A DNA stretch of 49,337 nucleotides from CAZUCU01 sp964589635 (GCA_964589635.1 CAZPRI010000003.1:1-49337); one strand, 5' to 3'. Shown: positions 17,077 through 24,865, counted from the first letter of the stretch. Made by a program: numbers and translations. Notes: a model not told the origin generated them from the sequence alone.

Positions 17077-17760
17077 CTATTTCTTTACTACTTTTTTCTT
17101 TGGAAGCGCAGAGTCCATAAGTTCTTCTGCTTTTTTCTTTCCACCAAGGCCAAATGCTAATGCGAGAGCTAAAACTATACCAGCAAATAGAATTTGAATC
17201 AAAGATGGAGCAATTCCAAGCTGTAGAAGCGCAGCAAGAGATGTAAACAAAATAAGTGCCCATTTTGTAATATCCCCCATCATTCCTGGTTTCTCTATTG
17301 GAGTATTTGAGCCTTCAATAGATTTTGTAACAATTGCTCCAAAAAAGTTTCCAGCGATAACTCCAAAAACAAGAATTATTACCGCAATCAATACTTGAGG
17401 TACATAGAAAATAATTTCGTTCAAGAACTCTGTAACCCTATCCCATCCAAGAACATCGGCCGCTGCCATAATGAAAGCAAGAATGAAGAACCATTTTACA
17501 ATTTTTCCTAGCAATAATGAAACTGAAAAGTTTGGTGAGTAACCACTCATCATTTCTTTTAATCCCATTTTTGCAGAAAGCTCATCGATTTTCAAAACAT
17601 CGATAATTTTCTTTACAATTCCTCCCAAGATTGGGGCAACAATAAATCCAACTAGGACTATTATTGCTGCTCCAATTAGGTCAGGAAGAATTCCAAGTAC
17701 TCTTACCCATAAATCAATAAGAGATGCTTGTACAACTTGTGCGAATGAATATCCAGACAT
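17077..17760 (-). CDS. MscS-type TM-helix repeat protein (small-conductance channel-like)
   Basis: The 227-residue membrane protein has five or six hydrophobic helices rich in Gly/Ala and a Lys-rich C-terminal tail. The repeated pattern LPDLIGAAIIVLVGFIVAPI and VPQVLIAVIILVFGVIAGN is the conserved TM_helix repeat found in mechanosensitive-channel-like proteins. The beta-domain and C-terminal cage of true MscS are missing. A role in osmotic adaptation is inferred, not shown. The 153-bp region to the next gene (17761-17913) is AT-rich with divergent promoter potential only. Confidence 0.75.
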   Translation of the reverse strand: MSGYSFAQVVQASLIDLWVRVLGILPDLIGAAIIVLVGFIVAPILGGIVKKIIDVLKIDELSAKMGLKEMMSGYSPNFSVSLLLGKIVKWFFILAFIMAAADVLGWDRVTEFLNEIIFYVPQVLIAVIILVFGVIAGNFFGAIVTKSIEGSNTPIEKPGMMGDITKWALILFTSLAALLQLGIAPSLIQILFAGIVLALALAFGLGGKKKAEELMDSALPKKKVVKK

Positions 17761-17913
17761 AAAAAATTTAAATAATTATTAATAATAAATCTGTACTTAT
17801 AATTTTAACACCTATGCAACTAAACAGACCTTATTTTATACACATATCCAAGGTCCAACCTTAGATATAAATTTATTCTAAATTTTATTCCACATGTTTT
17901 CCTATTTTACAAG

Positions 17914-17941
17914 TTGACCAATATCATAATTTTGATAAATT
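17914..17941 (+). promoter_or_regulatory. Promoter of the response regulator/kinase operon
   Basis: TTGACC (17914-17919), a 16-nt spacer and TGA-TAAATT (-10 at 17936-17941), 8 nt before ATG 17950. Confidence 0.6.
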
Positions 17942-17949
17942 GGAATCTA

Positions 17950-18618
17950 ATGAAGATTTTAATCATCGAAGATGATAGTTCAATAAGAAATGTCCTGAGA
18001 ATGGGCTTTGAATCAAAATCATTCGCCGTTGATGTTGCAGAGGACGGCGAACTAGGCTCATTTATGGCCAGAACAAATGAATATGATGTAATTATTCTAG
18101 ATAATGTCCTTCCAAAGAAAATGGGAGGACATGTTTGTAAAGAAATACGTGAAAACAATAAGAATACGCCAATCATTATGCTTTCAGCGAAATCAGAAGT
18201 CCTAACAAAAATACAGATACTTAACGATGGAGCAGATGATTACATGACAAAACCCTTCTCTTTTGAAGAACTTGGAGCACGAATTAATGCACTACTTAGA
18301 AGACCTGCCCAAATCGAGAGGAGAATCATTAAAATTAAGAACCTAGTACTTGATAGGGACAGACAAGAGATCCAGAAGAATGGTAAAGACATTTATTTGA
18401 CCAGAAAAGAATACGGGATCCTTGAATACCTAATGGTTAATAAGGAACTAATAATTTCAAGGGGTCAACTCCTGGAACATGTTTGGGATTCAAGCGGTGA
18501 CCCCTTCTCAAACACTATAGAAACTCATATTTTAAACGTACGAAAAAAAATCGGAGATAAATCGAAAAAGATAATAGAGTCTATACCAAGCAGAGGTTAT
18601 AGATTCAATAATTACTAA
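17950..18618 (+). CDS. OmpR/PhoB-family response regulator
   Basis: This two-component transcription factor has 222 residues. The receiver domain (1-115) shows the acidic pair E7/D8/D9, phospho-acceptor D51 (VIILDNVLP) and K101 (MTKPF). The winged-helix effector domain (about 125-222) carries ISRGQLLEHVWD and the terminal SIPSRGYRF. An upstream in-frame TTG at 17914 is part of the -35 element, so ATG 17950 is the start. The kinase gene follows 4 nt later. Confidence 0.94.
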   Translation: MKILIIEDDSSIRNVLRMGFESKSFAVDVAEDGELGSFMARTNEYDVIILDNVLPKKMGGHVCKEIRENNKNTPIIMLSAKSEVLTKIQILNDGADDYMTKPFSFEELGARINALLRRPAQIERRIIKIKNLVLDRDRQEIQKNGKDIYLTRKEYGILEYLMVNKELIISRGQLLEHVWDSSGDPFSNTIETHILNVRKKIGDKSKKIIESIPSRGYRFNNY

Positions 18619-18622
18619 ATAT

Positions 18623-19360
18623 ATGTCCAATTTAATTCAAAAACTAATAAGTAAAAGCAGTCGTGGGACTGTTATTTTTTTGCCAAAAATTTATAGAGAG
18701 AAAATTAGTCTCGTAGAAAAGTATGCACAAATTGGACAGATATCTTCTGGAATAATTCATGACTTAATATCACCAATTACTGTGTTGAACATGCAAATCG
18801 AAATGTTAGACGAAAATATTATTAAAAATCCTGAATATCTTAGAACATTAAGAGCGGCAGTTTCAAGTATCGAAAGCTATTCTAGCTTGATCAAGGATTA
18901 CATTTCAGGAAACACAGATAAGGAGTTTTTGATTTTAGATGATGAAATTCAAAAAGCTATAGAATTAATATCGTACAAGGCCGTAAAGGAGAACATTCAG
19001 ATTCAATTTATAAGAAATCCAGGAATTCAACTATATGCAAATAAAGTTCATATTTATCAAATAGCAATTAGTGTCATTTCAAATGCAATCGAGTCTTTTA
19101 GAGAATCTGACCAATATAGAAAAATAATTATTAAACTAGAAAAAATAGGAGACCAAAAATTTTTAACAGTGAAAGATCATGGAGAAGGAATAAAACATAT
19201 AAGAAAAATATTCACCACTTTTTACACAACAAAAAAGAGTTCTGGAGGAACAGGAATTGGTCTTTCCAGCGTAAAACATTTAGTAGAAAAAGAGCTGAAT
19301 GGAGAAATTGAAATAAAGAGTGAACTAAATAAAGGAACGGAATTCAAAATTATTTTTTAA
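18623..19360 (+). CDS. Soluble sensor histidine kinase
   Basis: The 245-residue cytoplasmic protein is the cognate partner of the preceding regulator. It has no transmembrane segment or recognisable sensor domain. The first 35 residues are basic, then the H-box (H46 in SSGIIHDLISPITVL). The ATPase domain has the N-box SVISNAIESF, G1 KDHGEGI and G2 SGGTGIGLSSV. All catalytic motifs look intact. The signal must reach it from inside the cell or through a partner. Its end overlaps the convergent GH-like gene by 11 nt. Confidence 0.92.
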   Translation: MSNLIQKLISKSSRGTVIFLPKIYREKISLVEKYAQIGQISSGIIHDLISPITVLNMQIEMLDENIIKNPEYLRTLRAAVSSIESYSSLIKDYISGNTDKEFLILDDEIQKAIELISYKAVKENIQIQFIRNPGIQLYANKVHIYQIAISVISNAIESFRESDQYRKIIIKLEKIGDQKFLTVKDHGEGIKHIRKIFTTFYTTKKSSGGTGIGLSSVKHLVEKELNGEIEIKSELNKGTEFKIIF

Positions 19361-20351
19361 AGATTTCCTTTCCTCTTTCCCAATACCAATCATTACCTTG
19401 CAAATCCATGTAGTACCACCATTCAGCACCCCAGAGATATTGAGTTTTAAATCCTGTTTTTCGAGAAAATTCTAGAACATTATCAAACTTCTTTGGACTC
19501 ATTCTATGAATCTGAACATCCAAATCCTCTTCTACGACAGGCTTATCAAGCCATGGCTCAAGAGCTAGCTCAGCTATAATCGCCTCCTTTTCTCCATAAA
19601 TAGCATTCCAAATATTTCTTTTTGCAGAATAAAAACCTGGCATGACGAAACTTCTGAAATCTCCCATCCATTCATTCCATGCATAAACATACAAAGTATT
19701 GCCAAAAATATCCCCTCTTTTATATGCATTTCTCCATGTACTCAATTCCCCACTATCTGTTATTAAAATCTCTCTTGATGAATCAAGTTTTCGAACTAAT
19801 TCAATCTCTTTGTCTAGAAAATCAGCGTCGAAATCCTTGCAATGTTCTTTTGCAAAAATACCCAAGAAAGGTTCATTTTCAACCTGCCAAATCTTGATAT
19901 TTTTATTTTCTTTATATCTGCTTACAACAGTCTCAACATATTCTAATATTTCCTTCTCCTGAGCATCTTTATTTAGATCTTCTGCCCAATATGGGATATG
20001 ACACTCGGGCCATCTTGGAAGTCTTTTACCTACCGCAAGAATTATTTCTACATCATTTTGTGTAGCCTTATTAACTTGGTAATCCATTTCAGAGAAAGAA
20101 TATTCACCGTTTTCTGGCTCAACTAAATCCCAATGTGCAGCTAGTCTAATTTTTTTTACATTTAAATCATCTAGAATAGCATCATAGACATCTTTCCATT
20201 CAAGCCCTAGCTCTCTTGCATACAGTGTATTAAATGAAACTCCATAATCCACTTCTTCTGGAATATTCCTAAATGAAATAACGAAGTAAGCGACAAGAAT
20301 TATTGAGATCATAATTATAATTTTTTTAATTTTTTTGTTTACTCGAATCAT
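19350..20351 (-). CDS. Membrane-anchored glycoside hydrolase-like TIM-barrel protein
   Basis: The 333-residue protein has one N-terminal transmembrane helix (about 9-27) and a clan GH-A-type barrel. E160 in IWQVENEPF fits the acid/base of the Asn-Glu-Pro motif and E261 in EAIIAELALEPW fits the nucleophile. WxxVEPENGEY near residue 75 is typical of GH5/GH39/GH42-like enzymes. The substrate is unknown. It is the last gene of an operon after an EamA transporter and a GH1 enzyme, with 0-1 nt gaps. Its stop overlaps the convergent kinase gene. Confidence 0.7.
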   Translation of the reverse strand: MIRVNKKIKKIIIMISIILVAYFVISFRNIPEEVDYGVSFNTLYARELGLEWKDVYDAILDDLNVKKIRLAAHWDLVEPENGEYSFSEMDYQVNKATQNDVEIILAVGKRLPRWPECHIPYWAEDLNKDAQEKEILEYVETVVSRYKENKNIKIWQVENEPFLGIFAKEHCKDFDADFLDKEIELVRKLDSSREILITDSGELSTWRNAYKRGDIFGNTLYVYAWNEWMGDFRSFVMPGFYSAKRNIWNAIYGEKEAIIAELALEPWLDKPVVEEDLDVQIHRMSPKKFDNVLEFSRKTGFKTQYLWGAEWWYYMDLQGNDWYWERGKEIFKK

Positions 20352-21284
20352 TTAAATAAATAATAATACAAATCCTAGTAAAATAAATAACATTGATATA
20401 GTCTTCTGAATAATATCTTTTTTACCAACATTTTCTCCTAAATCTCTATGTGTTTTTTTACCAAGGAATATAGCAAAAAGAAACAAGAAAAAATATTGTA
20501 GACCAGCTAGAGATTGGACCACAGCAACATCCCCTAAATCAATAGCTTTTGTAATTAGAAGTCCTCCTATACCTGCCAAAATTTTTCCAACAATGATTAG
20601 TTTATCTGTTTTTTTAACATTTGTAGATTTTCTATGACTAAACAACGATTTACGTATCGATTTTGAAAAAAGCATACATAAAGATATTAAAATTGCAGAA
20701 GTACTAAACCAAAAGAAACCATCATCAAAACCTGCATCTAGAAATAATCTCTTAAGAGAGAATGAGTGCAGAGCAAGAAGTAATGCAGCAGCCATTGTTA
20801 AATAAAAAGTATTTTTATGAAATCTAAAATGAGAAACAAAAAGTGTTCCAGAGATCAGAAGGATAAAACCAAAAAAGAATGTTGGCTTCAAAACCTGACC
20901 AAAGGCAAAATAACTAAAGAGCAAAACAAAGAAAGCTGAGATAGATCCAACAACTGGAAAAACATCCGAAGCGTCAGCTTTTACCAAAGATTTAAATAGA
21001 AAATAGAGCCCAGACAACATAAATCCTGCAGACAAAATGGCATGAATAGCAACGTAAAAATCAGGAACATTAACATTACTAAAACTAGGTATACCCTGAA
21101 TCCAATTACCTACCAACAAATCAAGAACGTATAAAGATAGTGAAAATATAACTAGAATCCCTGTATAAAAAACATAAAGGCTAGGCCTAGGGACTTGCTT
21201 CGAAGTCACAACAAATTTGTCGATCAGCGCTACGACTGAGTTAAATAATTGACCTATTACAGCTAACAATATCCAAATTTGCAT
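20352..21284 (-). CDS. EamA/DMT-superfamily transporter
   Basis: The 310-residue protein has ten hydrophobic helices arranged as two EamA-like halves. Typical features are the start IWILLAVIGQLFNSVVALID and the second-half GLLITKAIDLGDVAVVQSLAGLQ, which resembles the SLxPL-type helix of drug/metabolite transporters. It is flanked by two glycoside hydrolase genes in one operon, which suggests a sugar or glycoside substrate; that is inference. Confidence 0.78.
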   Translation of the reverse strand: MQIWILLAVIGQLFNSVVALIDKFVVTSKQVPRPSLYVFYTGILVIFSLSLYVLDLLVGNWIQGIPSFSNVNVPDFYVAIHAILSAGFMLSGLYFLFKSLVKADASDVFPVVGSISAFFVLLFSYFAFGQVLKPTFFFGFILLISGTLFVSHFRFHKNTFYLTMAAALLLALHSFSLKRLFLDAGFDDGFFWFSTSAILISLCMLFSKSIRKSLFSHRKSTNVKKTDKLIIVGKILAGIGGLLITKAIDLGDVAVVQSLAGLQYFFLFLFAIFLGKKTHRDLGENVGKKDIIQKTISMLFILLGFVLLFI

Positions 21285-21285
21285 A

Positions 21286-22458
21286 TTACGTTGTTACAGA
21301 ATTAGACTCGCAAATTTTCTTGTATTCATATGCGGAAGATCTTATTTTTCTTTCAAAAGTTTTTGGATCAACTTCAACAAGTCCGAACTTTTTTGAGTAT
21401 GCAAAAAGCCACTCATAATTATCAAGAAGCGACCAGTACATATAACCACGAACATCTACTCCATCTTCTATTGCCTTATTTATTGCAACAACTAAATCCT
21501 TTATATATTCAGCTCGGAAGTGATCTTTTTCATCAGCAATACCTGCCTCTGTAATATAAATTGGTTTATTGAATTTTTTAAGGTCTTTCAAAACATGAGT
21601 GATTCCTTCTGGATACAAGTCCCAACCCATATCACTTTTTACATATTTTTCTTTTCTTCCAAACTCCGTATGAAAGTAGTAATTCAAACCGATTGTATCA
21701 ATGTGATCTTTAACCTTATTCATAAAATATCTATTCCAAAAATAATCATTGAAAATTCTATTTACATACAAAAAAGGATTAAATCTTGAATACCTTGAAA
21801 CGTGCATGTACATATTATTTTTTACAATACCTACACTTGCGCTAGGGGTAGTTTCCTTTATCTCATTGTATGCGTGCTTATGAGATTTAATTAAATTTCT
21901 TATGACCTTTAAAAATACTCCTGTCTTGAAGAGTTCAAATGGTGGCCACTGTCCCCAGAGATATGCAAAAGTAGACCAGACAATTGGTTCATTCATTGTA
22001 GTCCAAATAATTCCCTCCTCATTCAGCTCATCAACAACATGCTTACAATATCTTGAAAAAAAAGCGGGGCTTTCCTTGGAAGCAAAACCTCCCCTATTTG
22101 CAAACCATAATGGCAAGGTGAAATGCCACAAAGTAATCAATGGAGTTAATCCTCTTTCCCTCATAGCTTTTATAACATTTTTGTAGTGTTCAATTTCTTT
22201 ATGATCAAACTTCCCTTCTTCAGGTTCAATTCGCGACCACTCAATCGAGATTCTATGAGAATTGTGCCCCAGAGACTTTGCAATATCAAAATCCTCTTTA
22301 TATCTATGATAATGATCGGTCGATTTACCTGCAGGCATAATTCGACCATCTTCTGCTGCTTTTGCCCAATCATTATTACTTATTCCTCCCTCAACCTGAT
22401 ATGAAGCAGACGCTGCGCCCCATAAAAAGCCATCTGGAAATTTAAAAACTCTTGTCAT
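21286..22458 (-). CDS. Glycoside hydrolase family 1 (beta-glucosidase-like)
   Basis: This retaining beta-glycosidase has 390 residues, slightly shorter than most GH1 enzymes. The N-terminal signature FPDGFLWGAASASYQVEGG (8-26) is complete. Acid/base E157 lies in TTMNEPIVW and nucleophile E304 in YITEAGIAD, where Ala replaces the usual Asn of ITENG. No signal peptide is seen, so it acts in the cytoplasm. An earlier in-frame ATG (22485) is rejected because TATAAT lies between it and ATG 22458. It is the first gene of a GH1 - EamA - GH-like operon. Confidence 0.93.
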   Translation of the reverse strand: MTRVFKFPDGFLWGAASASYQVEGGISNNDWAKAAEDGRIMPAGKSTDHYHRYKEDFDIAKSLGHNSHRISIEWSRIEPEEGKFDHKEIEHYKNVIKAMRERGLTPLITLWHFTLPLWFANRGGFASKESPAFFSRYCKHVVDELNEEGIIWTTMNEPIVWSTFAYLWGQWPPFELFKTGVFLKVIRNLIKSHKHAYNEIKETTPSASVGIVKNNMYMHVSRYSRFNPFLYVNRIFNDYFWNRYFMNKVKDHIDTIGLNYYFHTEFGRKEKYVKSDMGWDLYPEGITHVLKDLKKFNKPIYITEAGIADEKDHFRAEYIKDLVVAINKAIEDGVDVRGYMYWSLLDNYEWLFAYSKKFGLVEVDPKTFERKIRSSAYEYKKICESNSVTT

Positions 22459-22465
22459 TGGATAA

Positions 22466-22471
22466 ATTATA
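22466..22471 (-). promoter_or_regulatory. -10 box of the GH1 operon
   Basis: TATAAT lies 7 nt before ATG 22458. It is divergent from and adjacent to the NAD kinase promoter. Confidence 0.65.
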
Positions 22472-22497
22472 CCACTCAATATCATTTTATTTTATGT

Positions 22498-22503
22498 TAG
22501 AAT
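22498..22503 (+). promoter_or_regulatory. -10 box of the NAD kinase gene
   Basis: A TGT-TAGAAT extended -10 lies 8 nt before ATG 22512. It rules out the longer frame that starts at 22452. Confidence 0.65.
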
Positions 22504-22511
22504 CTCTCAAC

Positions 22512-23177
22512 ATGAATGTGAGAATTTTTGGTAAGAATACAGAAGAAATAGAGAAAATTGTAAGAGAAAAATCTATTGAAAATTTAGATATGGTAATCAC
22601 CTATGGTGGAGATGGCACTTTTTTAATGGCAGAAAGTAAATTTCCTGAGGTGCCAAAACTTCTCCTCAGAGAAAATAATATCTGTAAACTCTGTGTAAAT
22701 GTAGACAAAGAAACTGCATTAGAGCAAATTAGAAAAGGTAGATATAGAATTGAAGAAACAAATAAGGTTGAAGCTGCCTTCAAGGACCAAGCATTAAATG
22801 CTACTAATGAAATTATTGTCCACAACGCAGACCCTCGACATGCTATTCGATACGAAGTTCAAATAAACAATAAGAGAATACATGATCATGATGTTATAGG
22901 AGATGGAATAGTTGTTTCTACTAAACTTGGAGCGACTGGTTACTACAGAAGCATTACTGATAGTATTTTCTATACAGGAATAGGTCTCGCTTTCAACAAC
23001 AGTACGGAAGCTTATGATCATATGGTTTTAGATGAAAACTCTGAAATAAAAATTATTATTAAAAGAGGTCCTGCACATGTTTATGCAGATAATCAAAAAG
23101 AATTCATAGAATTAACAGAGGGAGACGACATTATCATCAAAAAGTCAGATGAGGTTACAAGACTAGTAAGGTTTTAG
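22512..23177 (+). CDS. nadK: NAD(+) kinase (short form)
   Basis: This enzyme phosphorylates NAD to NADP. The 221-residue protein has the diagnostic G32-G-D-G-T36 loop (VITYGGDGTFLMA). The NE/D motif is seen as NATNEIIVHNADPRHAIRY, and the glycine-rich loop as GDGIVVSTKLGATGYYRS. The length is well below the usual 270-300 residues, as in other CPR genomes. An in-frame start at 22452 is unlikely because the promoter -10 lies downstream of it. Confidence 0.88.
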   Translation: MNVRIFGKNTEEIEKIVREKSIENLDMVITYGGDGTFLMAESKFPEVPKLLLRENNICKLCVNVDKETALEQIRKGRYRIEETNKVEAAFKDQALNATNEIIVHNADPRHAIRYEVQINNKRIHDHDVIGDGIVVSTKLGATGYYRSITDSIFYTGIGLAFNNSTEAYDHMVLDENSEIKIIIKRGPAHVYADNQKEFIELTEGDDIIIKKSDEVTRLVRF

Positions 23178-23295
23178 TTTCCGTGTCGTCACATCAGATA
23201 ATCCCAACATTGGTTATGCCAGATTTTTCTGGAATCCTCGCCTTTTGAAAAATAACTAGTAACAAAAAACATAAAACCTGTTAATATAACCTCAT

Positions 23296-23366
23296 TGCCT
23301 GATCGTCTAATGGTAGGACTACGGTTTCTGGTACCGTCAATTGGGGTTCGAGTCCCTATCAGGCAG
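23296..23366 (+). tRNA. tRNA-Gln (CTG anticodon)
   Basis: The 71-nt cloverleaf has acceptor TGCCTGA/TCAGGCA, a D-arm with GTC/GAC and TAATGGTA loop, anticodon stem ACGGT/ACCGT with loop TTCTGGT (CUG), T-arm TGGGG-TTCGAGT-CCCTA and discriminator G. CCA is not encoded. The last 18 nt are repeated exactly at 23537-23554. The 118 bp between the NAD kinase stop and the tRNA hold no evident gene. Confidence 0.93.
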
Positions 23367-23554
23367 CATAAAGTAGTCAGGTCCGTAAGCGATTAAGCTT
23401 TCGGACCTTTCTACTTTAACTGATTAAGAGGACGAGAAAACCGGAGGCTCAGGGCCCCTGTATCCGTAACCTGTGGAAGATCTGGGATAGCCGAGTCGAG
23501 GTCGCGAAAATTTTGTTTGGCAAAATTATTTGTGACCGAGTCCCTATCAGGCAG
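23349..23554 (+). mobile_element. tRNA-Gln-associated element A (direct-repeat flanked)
   Basis: The tRNA 3' end CGAGTCCCTATCAGGCAG (23349-23366) recurs exactly at 23537-23554, 188 bp downstream, as expected for attL/attR of a tRNA-targeting element. Between them is a hairpin (23370-23417) and a core of about 105 nt (23430-23536). The core is nearly identical to one beside tRNA-Asp (33832-33934, opposite strand). It contains a GGCCCCTGTATCCG block and a long hairpin ending in GTGAC. No recombinase gene is in or beside it. Confidence 0.65.
23370..23417 (+). terminator. Hairpin after tRNA-Gln
   Basis: AAAGTAG..AGGTCCG pairs with CGGACCT..CTACTTT around a 16-nt loop, directly downstream of the tRNA. 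It is a probable tRNA terminator. Confidence 0.6.
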
Positions 23555-23555
23555 C

Positions 23556-23616
23556 CACGTAAAAAACATAACAAAAAAGCAGGTATACTAACCTGCTTTT
23601 TTGTTATGTTCACGTG
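23556..23616. repeat. Long perfect hairpin with outer CACGT/ACGTG stem
   Basis: A 20-bp perfect stem (23565-23584 with 23591-23610; AACATAACAAAAAAGCAGGT) surrounds a 6-nt loop. It is enclosed by CACGT (23556-23560) and ACGTG (23612-23616). It can terminate transcription in both directions. Nothing else was identified in 23617-23764. Confidence 0.75.
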
Positions 23617-23764
23617 GCGCAGCCGGGTGAACAATTTCCCGTTAGGAAATAGTTTTTACGTGGTCGCGTGAGACGACTGAAAGGAAGATTATACGCGACT
23701 GATTCTCATAAAAATTTTAACTTTTCTTTACAACTCATTGAGAACTTTTAGTTAATCTTTCAAT

Positions 23765-24022
23765 ATGTTTTATGTTTATCTTTTAGATCATATACAAGAC
23801 AAAACTTGGTATATAGGATACACCACAAATCTGGAAAGAAGACTTAGCGAACATCAAAATGGTGGTGGTTCGAGAACAACAAGCCTTAAAAAAGGAAACT
23901 ATAAACTCATATACTACGAAGCTTATTTGAATAAGCAAGATGCAACAAGCAGAGAGAAATATCTCAAAAGTGGCTCAGGAAGAAAATATATTAAAAAACA
24001 ACTAAGGAATTATTTATCCTGA
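23765..24022 (+). CDS. Single-domain GIY-YIG nuclease (UvrC N-terminal-like)
   Basis: The 85-residue protein is almost entirely a GIY-YIG domain. YVYLL (residues 3-7) and YIG (16-18) form the namesake motif, followed by catalytic-type R26, H30 and Q31, and a C-terminal EKYLKSGSGRKYIKKQ. Such small nucleases are abundant in CPR genomes and mostly uncharacterised; some relatives are homing enzymes. It lies just downstream of the tRNA-Gln element, which makes a link to mobility possible but unproven. Confidence 0.88.
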   Translation: MFYVYLLDHIQDKTWYIGYTTNLERRLSEHQNGGGSRTTSLKKGNYKLIYYEAYLNKQDATSREKYLKSGSGRKYIKKQLRNYLS

Positions 24023-24058
24023 CTCGTCTTAAACGATAGAGCTTTTTGTATAAAATGC

Positions 24059-24064
24059 TAAAAT
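24059..24064 (+). promoter_or_regulatory. -10 box of the 24072 gene
   Basis: A TGC-TAAAAT extended -10 lies 7 nt before ATG 24072. Confidence 0.5.
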
Positions 24065-24071
24065 TTATCTG

Positions 24072-24593
24072 ATGAATAAACAAAAAGGCCTTTCAACTTT
24101 ATGGAGAATTATTATTTTATTAGTTATTGGTGTTGGTGATTATTATTTTACTAATAAAAATACTGAAAGTATTCCCATAAATGAAAATAATAATCCTCTT
24201 GAAGACACAAACAACACCACTAAGACATCTCTACAAAATCTACAGAATGAAAATAATTATAAATTAGTTCCAAAAGAGTCACAGAAAATAATAGAAAGTT
24301 ATGATGACGATTGACAAAAATATTTTTTGGCGCACAGGATGTTTTTATGAGAAAGAGGGAGCCTTCACTGGAGAAATATCAAATGAAATGGTTCACCTGC
24401 CACCGAAATAGAGGTTAATGACTCCACCGATTTACCTACAACATATCTTCTTGTGTACGAAAATGATACAACCTACATTATCCATTACTTTAAAGGTAAT
24501 GATAAAACCTATATCACGAAAGAATGCTTTCGACACTTTTTTTCAATTAATTTATTGATTCTGATTAATATTGAATCACCAGATATGTTTTAA
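24072..24593 (+). pseudogene. Frameshifted gene for a small membrane-anchored protein
   Basis: ATG 24072 opens 80 codons with a transmembrane helix (about 10-26) and an Asn/Thr/Glu-rich linker, ending at TGA 24312. Coherent protein-like sequence then continues in the +1 frame (DKNIFWRTGCFYEKEGAF, to about 24412). It returns to the original frame (EIEVNDSTDLPTTYLLVYEN) until TAA 24591. ATG to TAA is in frame, so two compensating indels explain it. No family is recognised. A separate 80-aa gene followed by a remnant is the alternative. Confidence 0.5.
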
Positions 24594-24602
24594 CTTCATC
24601 CA

Positions 24603-24829
24603 ATGAGTAAGGTTCCTAGGCTTTGGAATCTAAAGACGCTGCAAGAATTAGCGAAGCGGCTCTAAAAATTGCAGAAGCTGGTACTACCATGAGTGCAGAA
24701 CAAGGAAAGATGGAAACAGAAATAAATGACTGGTTCTCAGTACACATTAATGAACCCATGCTTGAAGTAGAAGATAGACTAGAAGCAATACTAAGCGTAT
24801 GTTCTGAAGCTGAAAAGGCACTTAAATAG
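24603..24829 (+). pseudogene. Small helical-protein gene with a probable frameshift near its start
   Basis: ATG 24603 begins MSKVPRL and is then closed in its frame. The frame two positions away continues as ESKDAARISEAALKIAEAG and ends at 24829 (68 codons from a TTG at 24623). Joining the two gives one 74-residue acidic helical protein. A TGT-TTTAAC box lies 8 nt before ATG 24603. If not broken, the real gene would start at TTG 24623 or a later ATG. No family is recognised. Confidence 0.4.
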
Positions 24830-24865
24830 TGCAACGCTAGAATACGTGAAGTTCAAAGACTAAAT

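Noticed and set aside
17054..17263. A 69-codon frame across the terminator at 17021-17059
   Set aside because: It is an out-of-frame shadow of the channel-like gene.
22452..22511. Twenty extra N-terminal residues on NAD kinase
   Set aside because: The stretch contains the divergent promoters of GH1 and nadK, and nadK homology starts at ATG 22512.
23556..23616. CRISPR-like repeat near tRNA-Gln
   Set aside because: The sequence is a single hairpin with no regularly spaced direct repeats and no cas genes nearby.
24312..24420. Reading TGA as a sense codon to join the fragments of the 24072 gene
   Set aside because: The window encodes a full RF2 with SPF and GGQ motifs, and genes such as 24022 and 34160 end at TGA. 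The alternative-frame segment between is the more protein-like one, so frameshift fits better than recoding.
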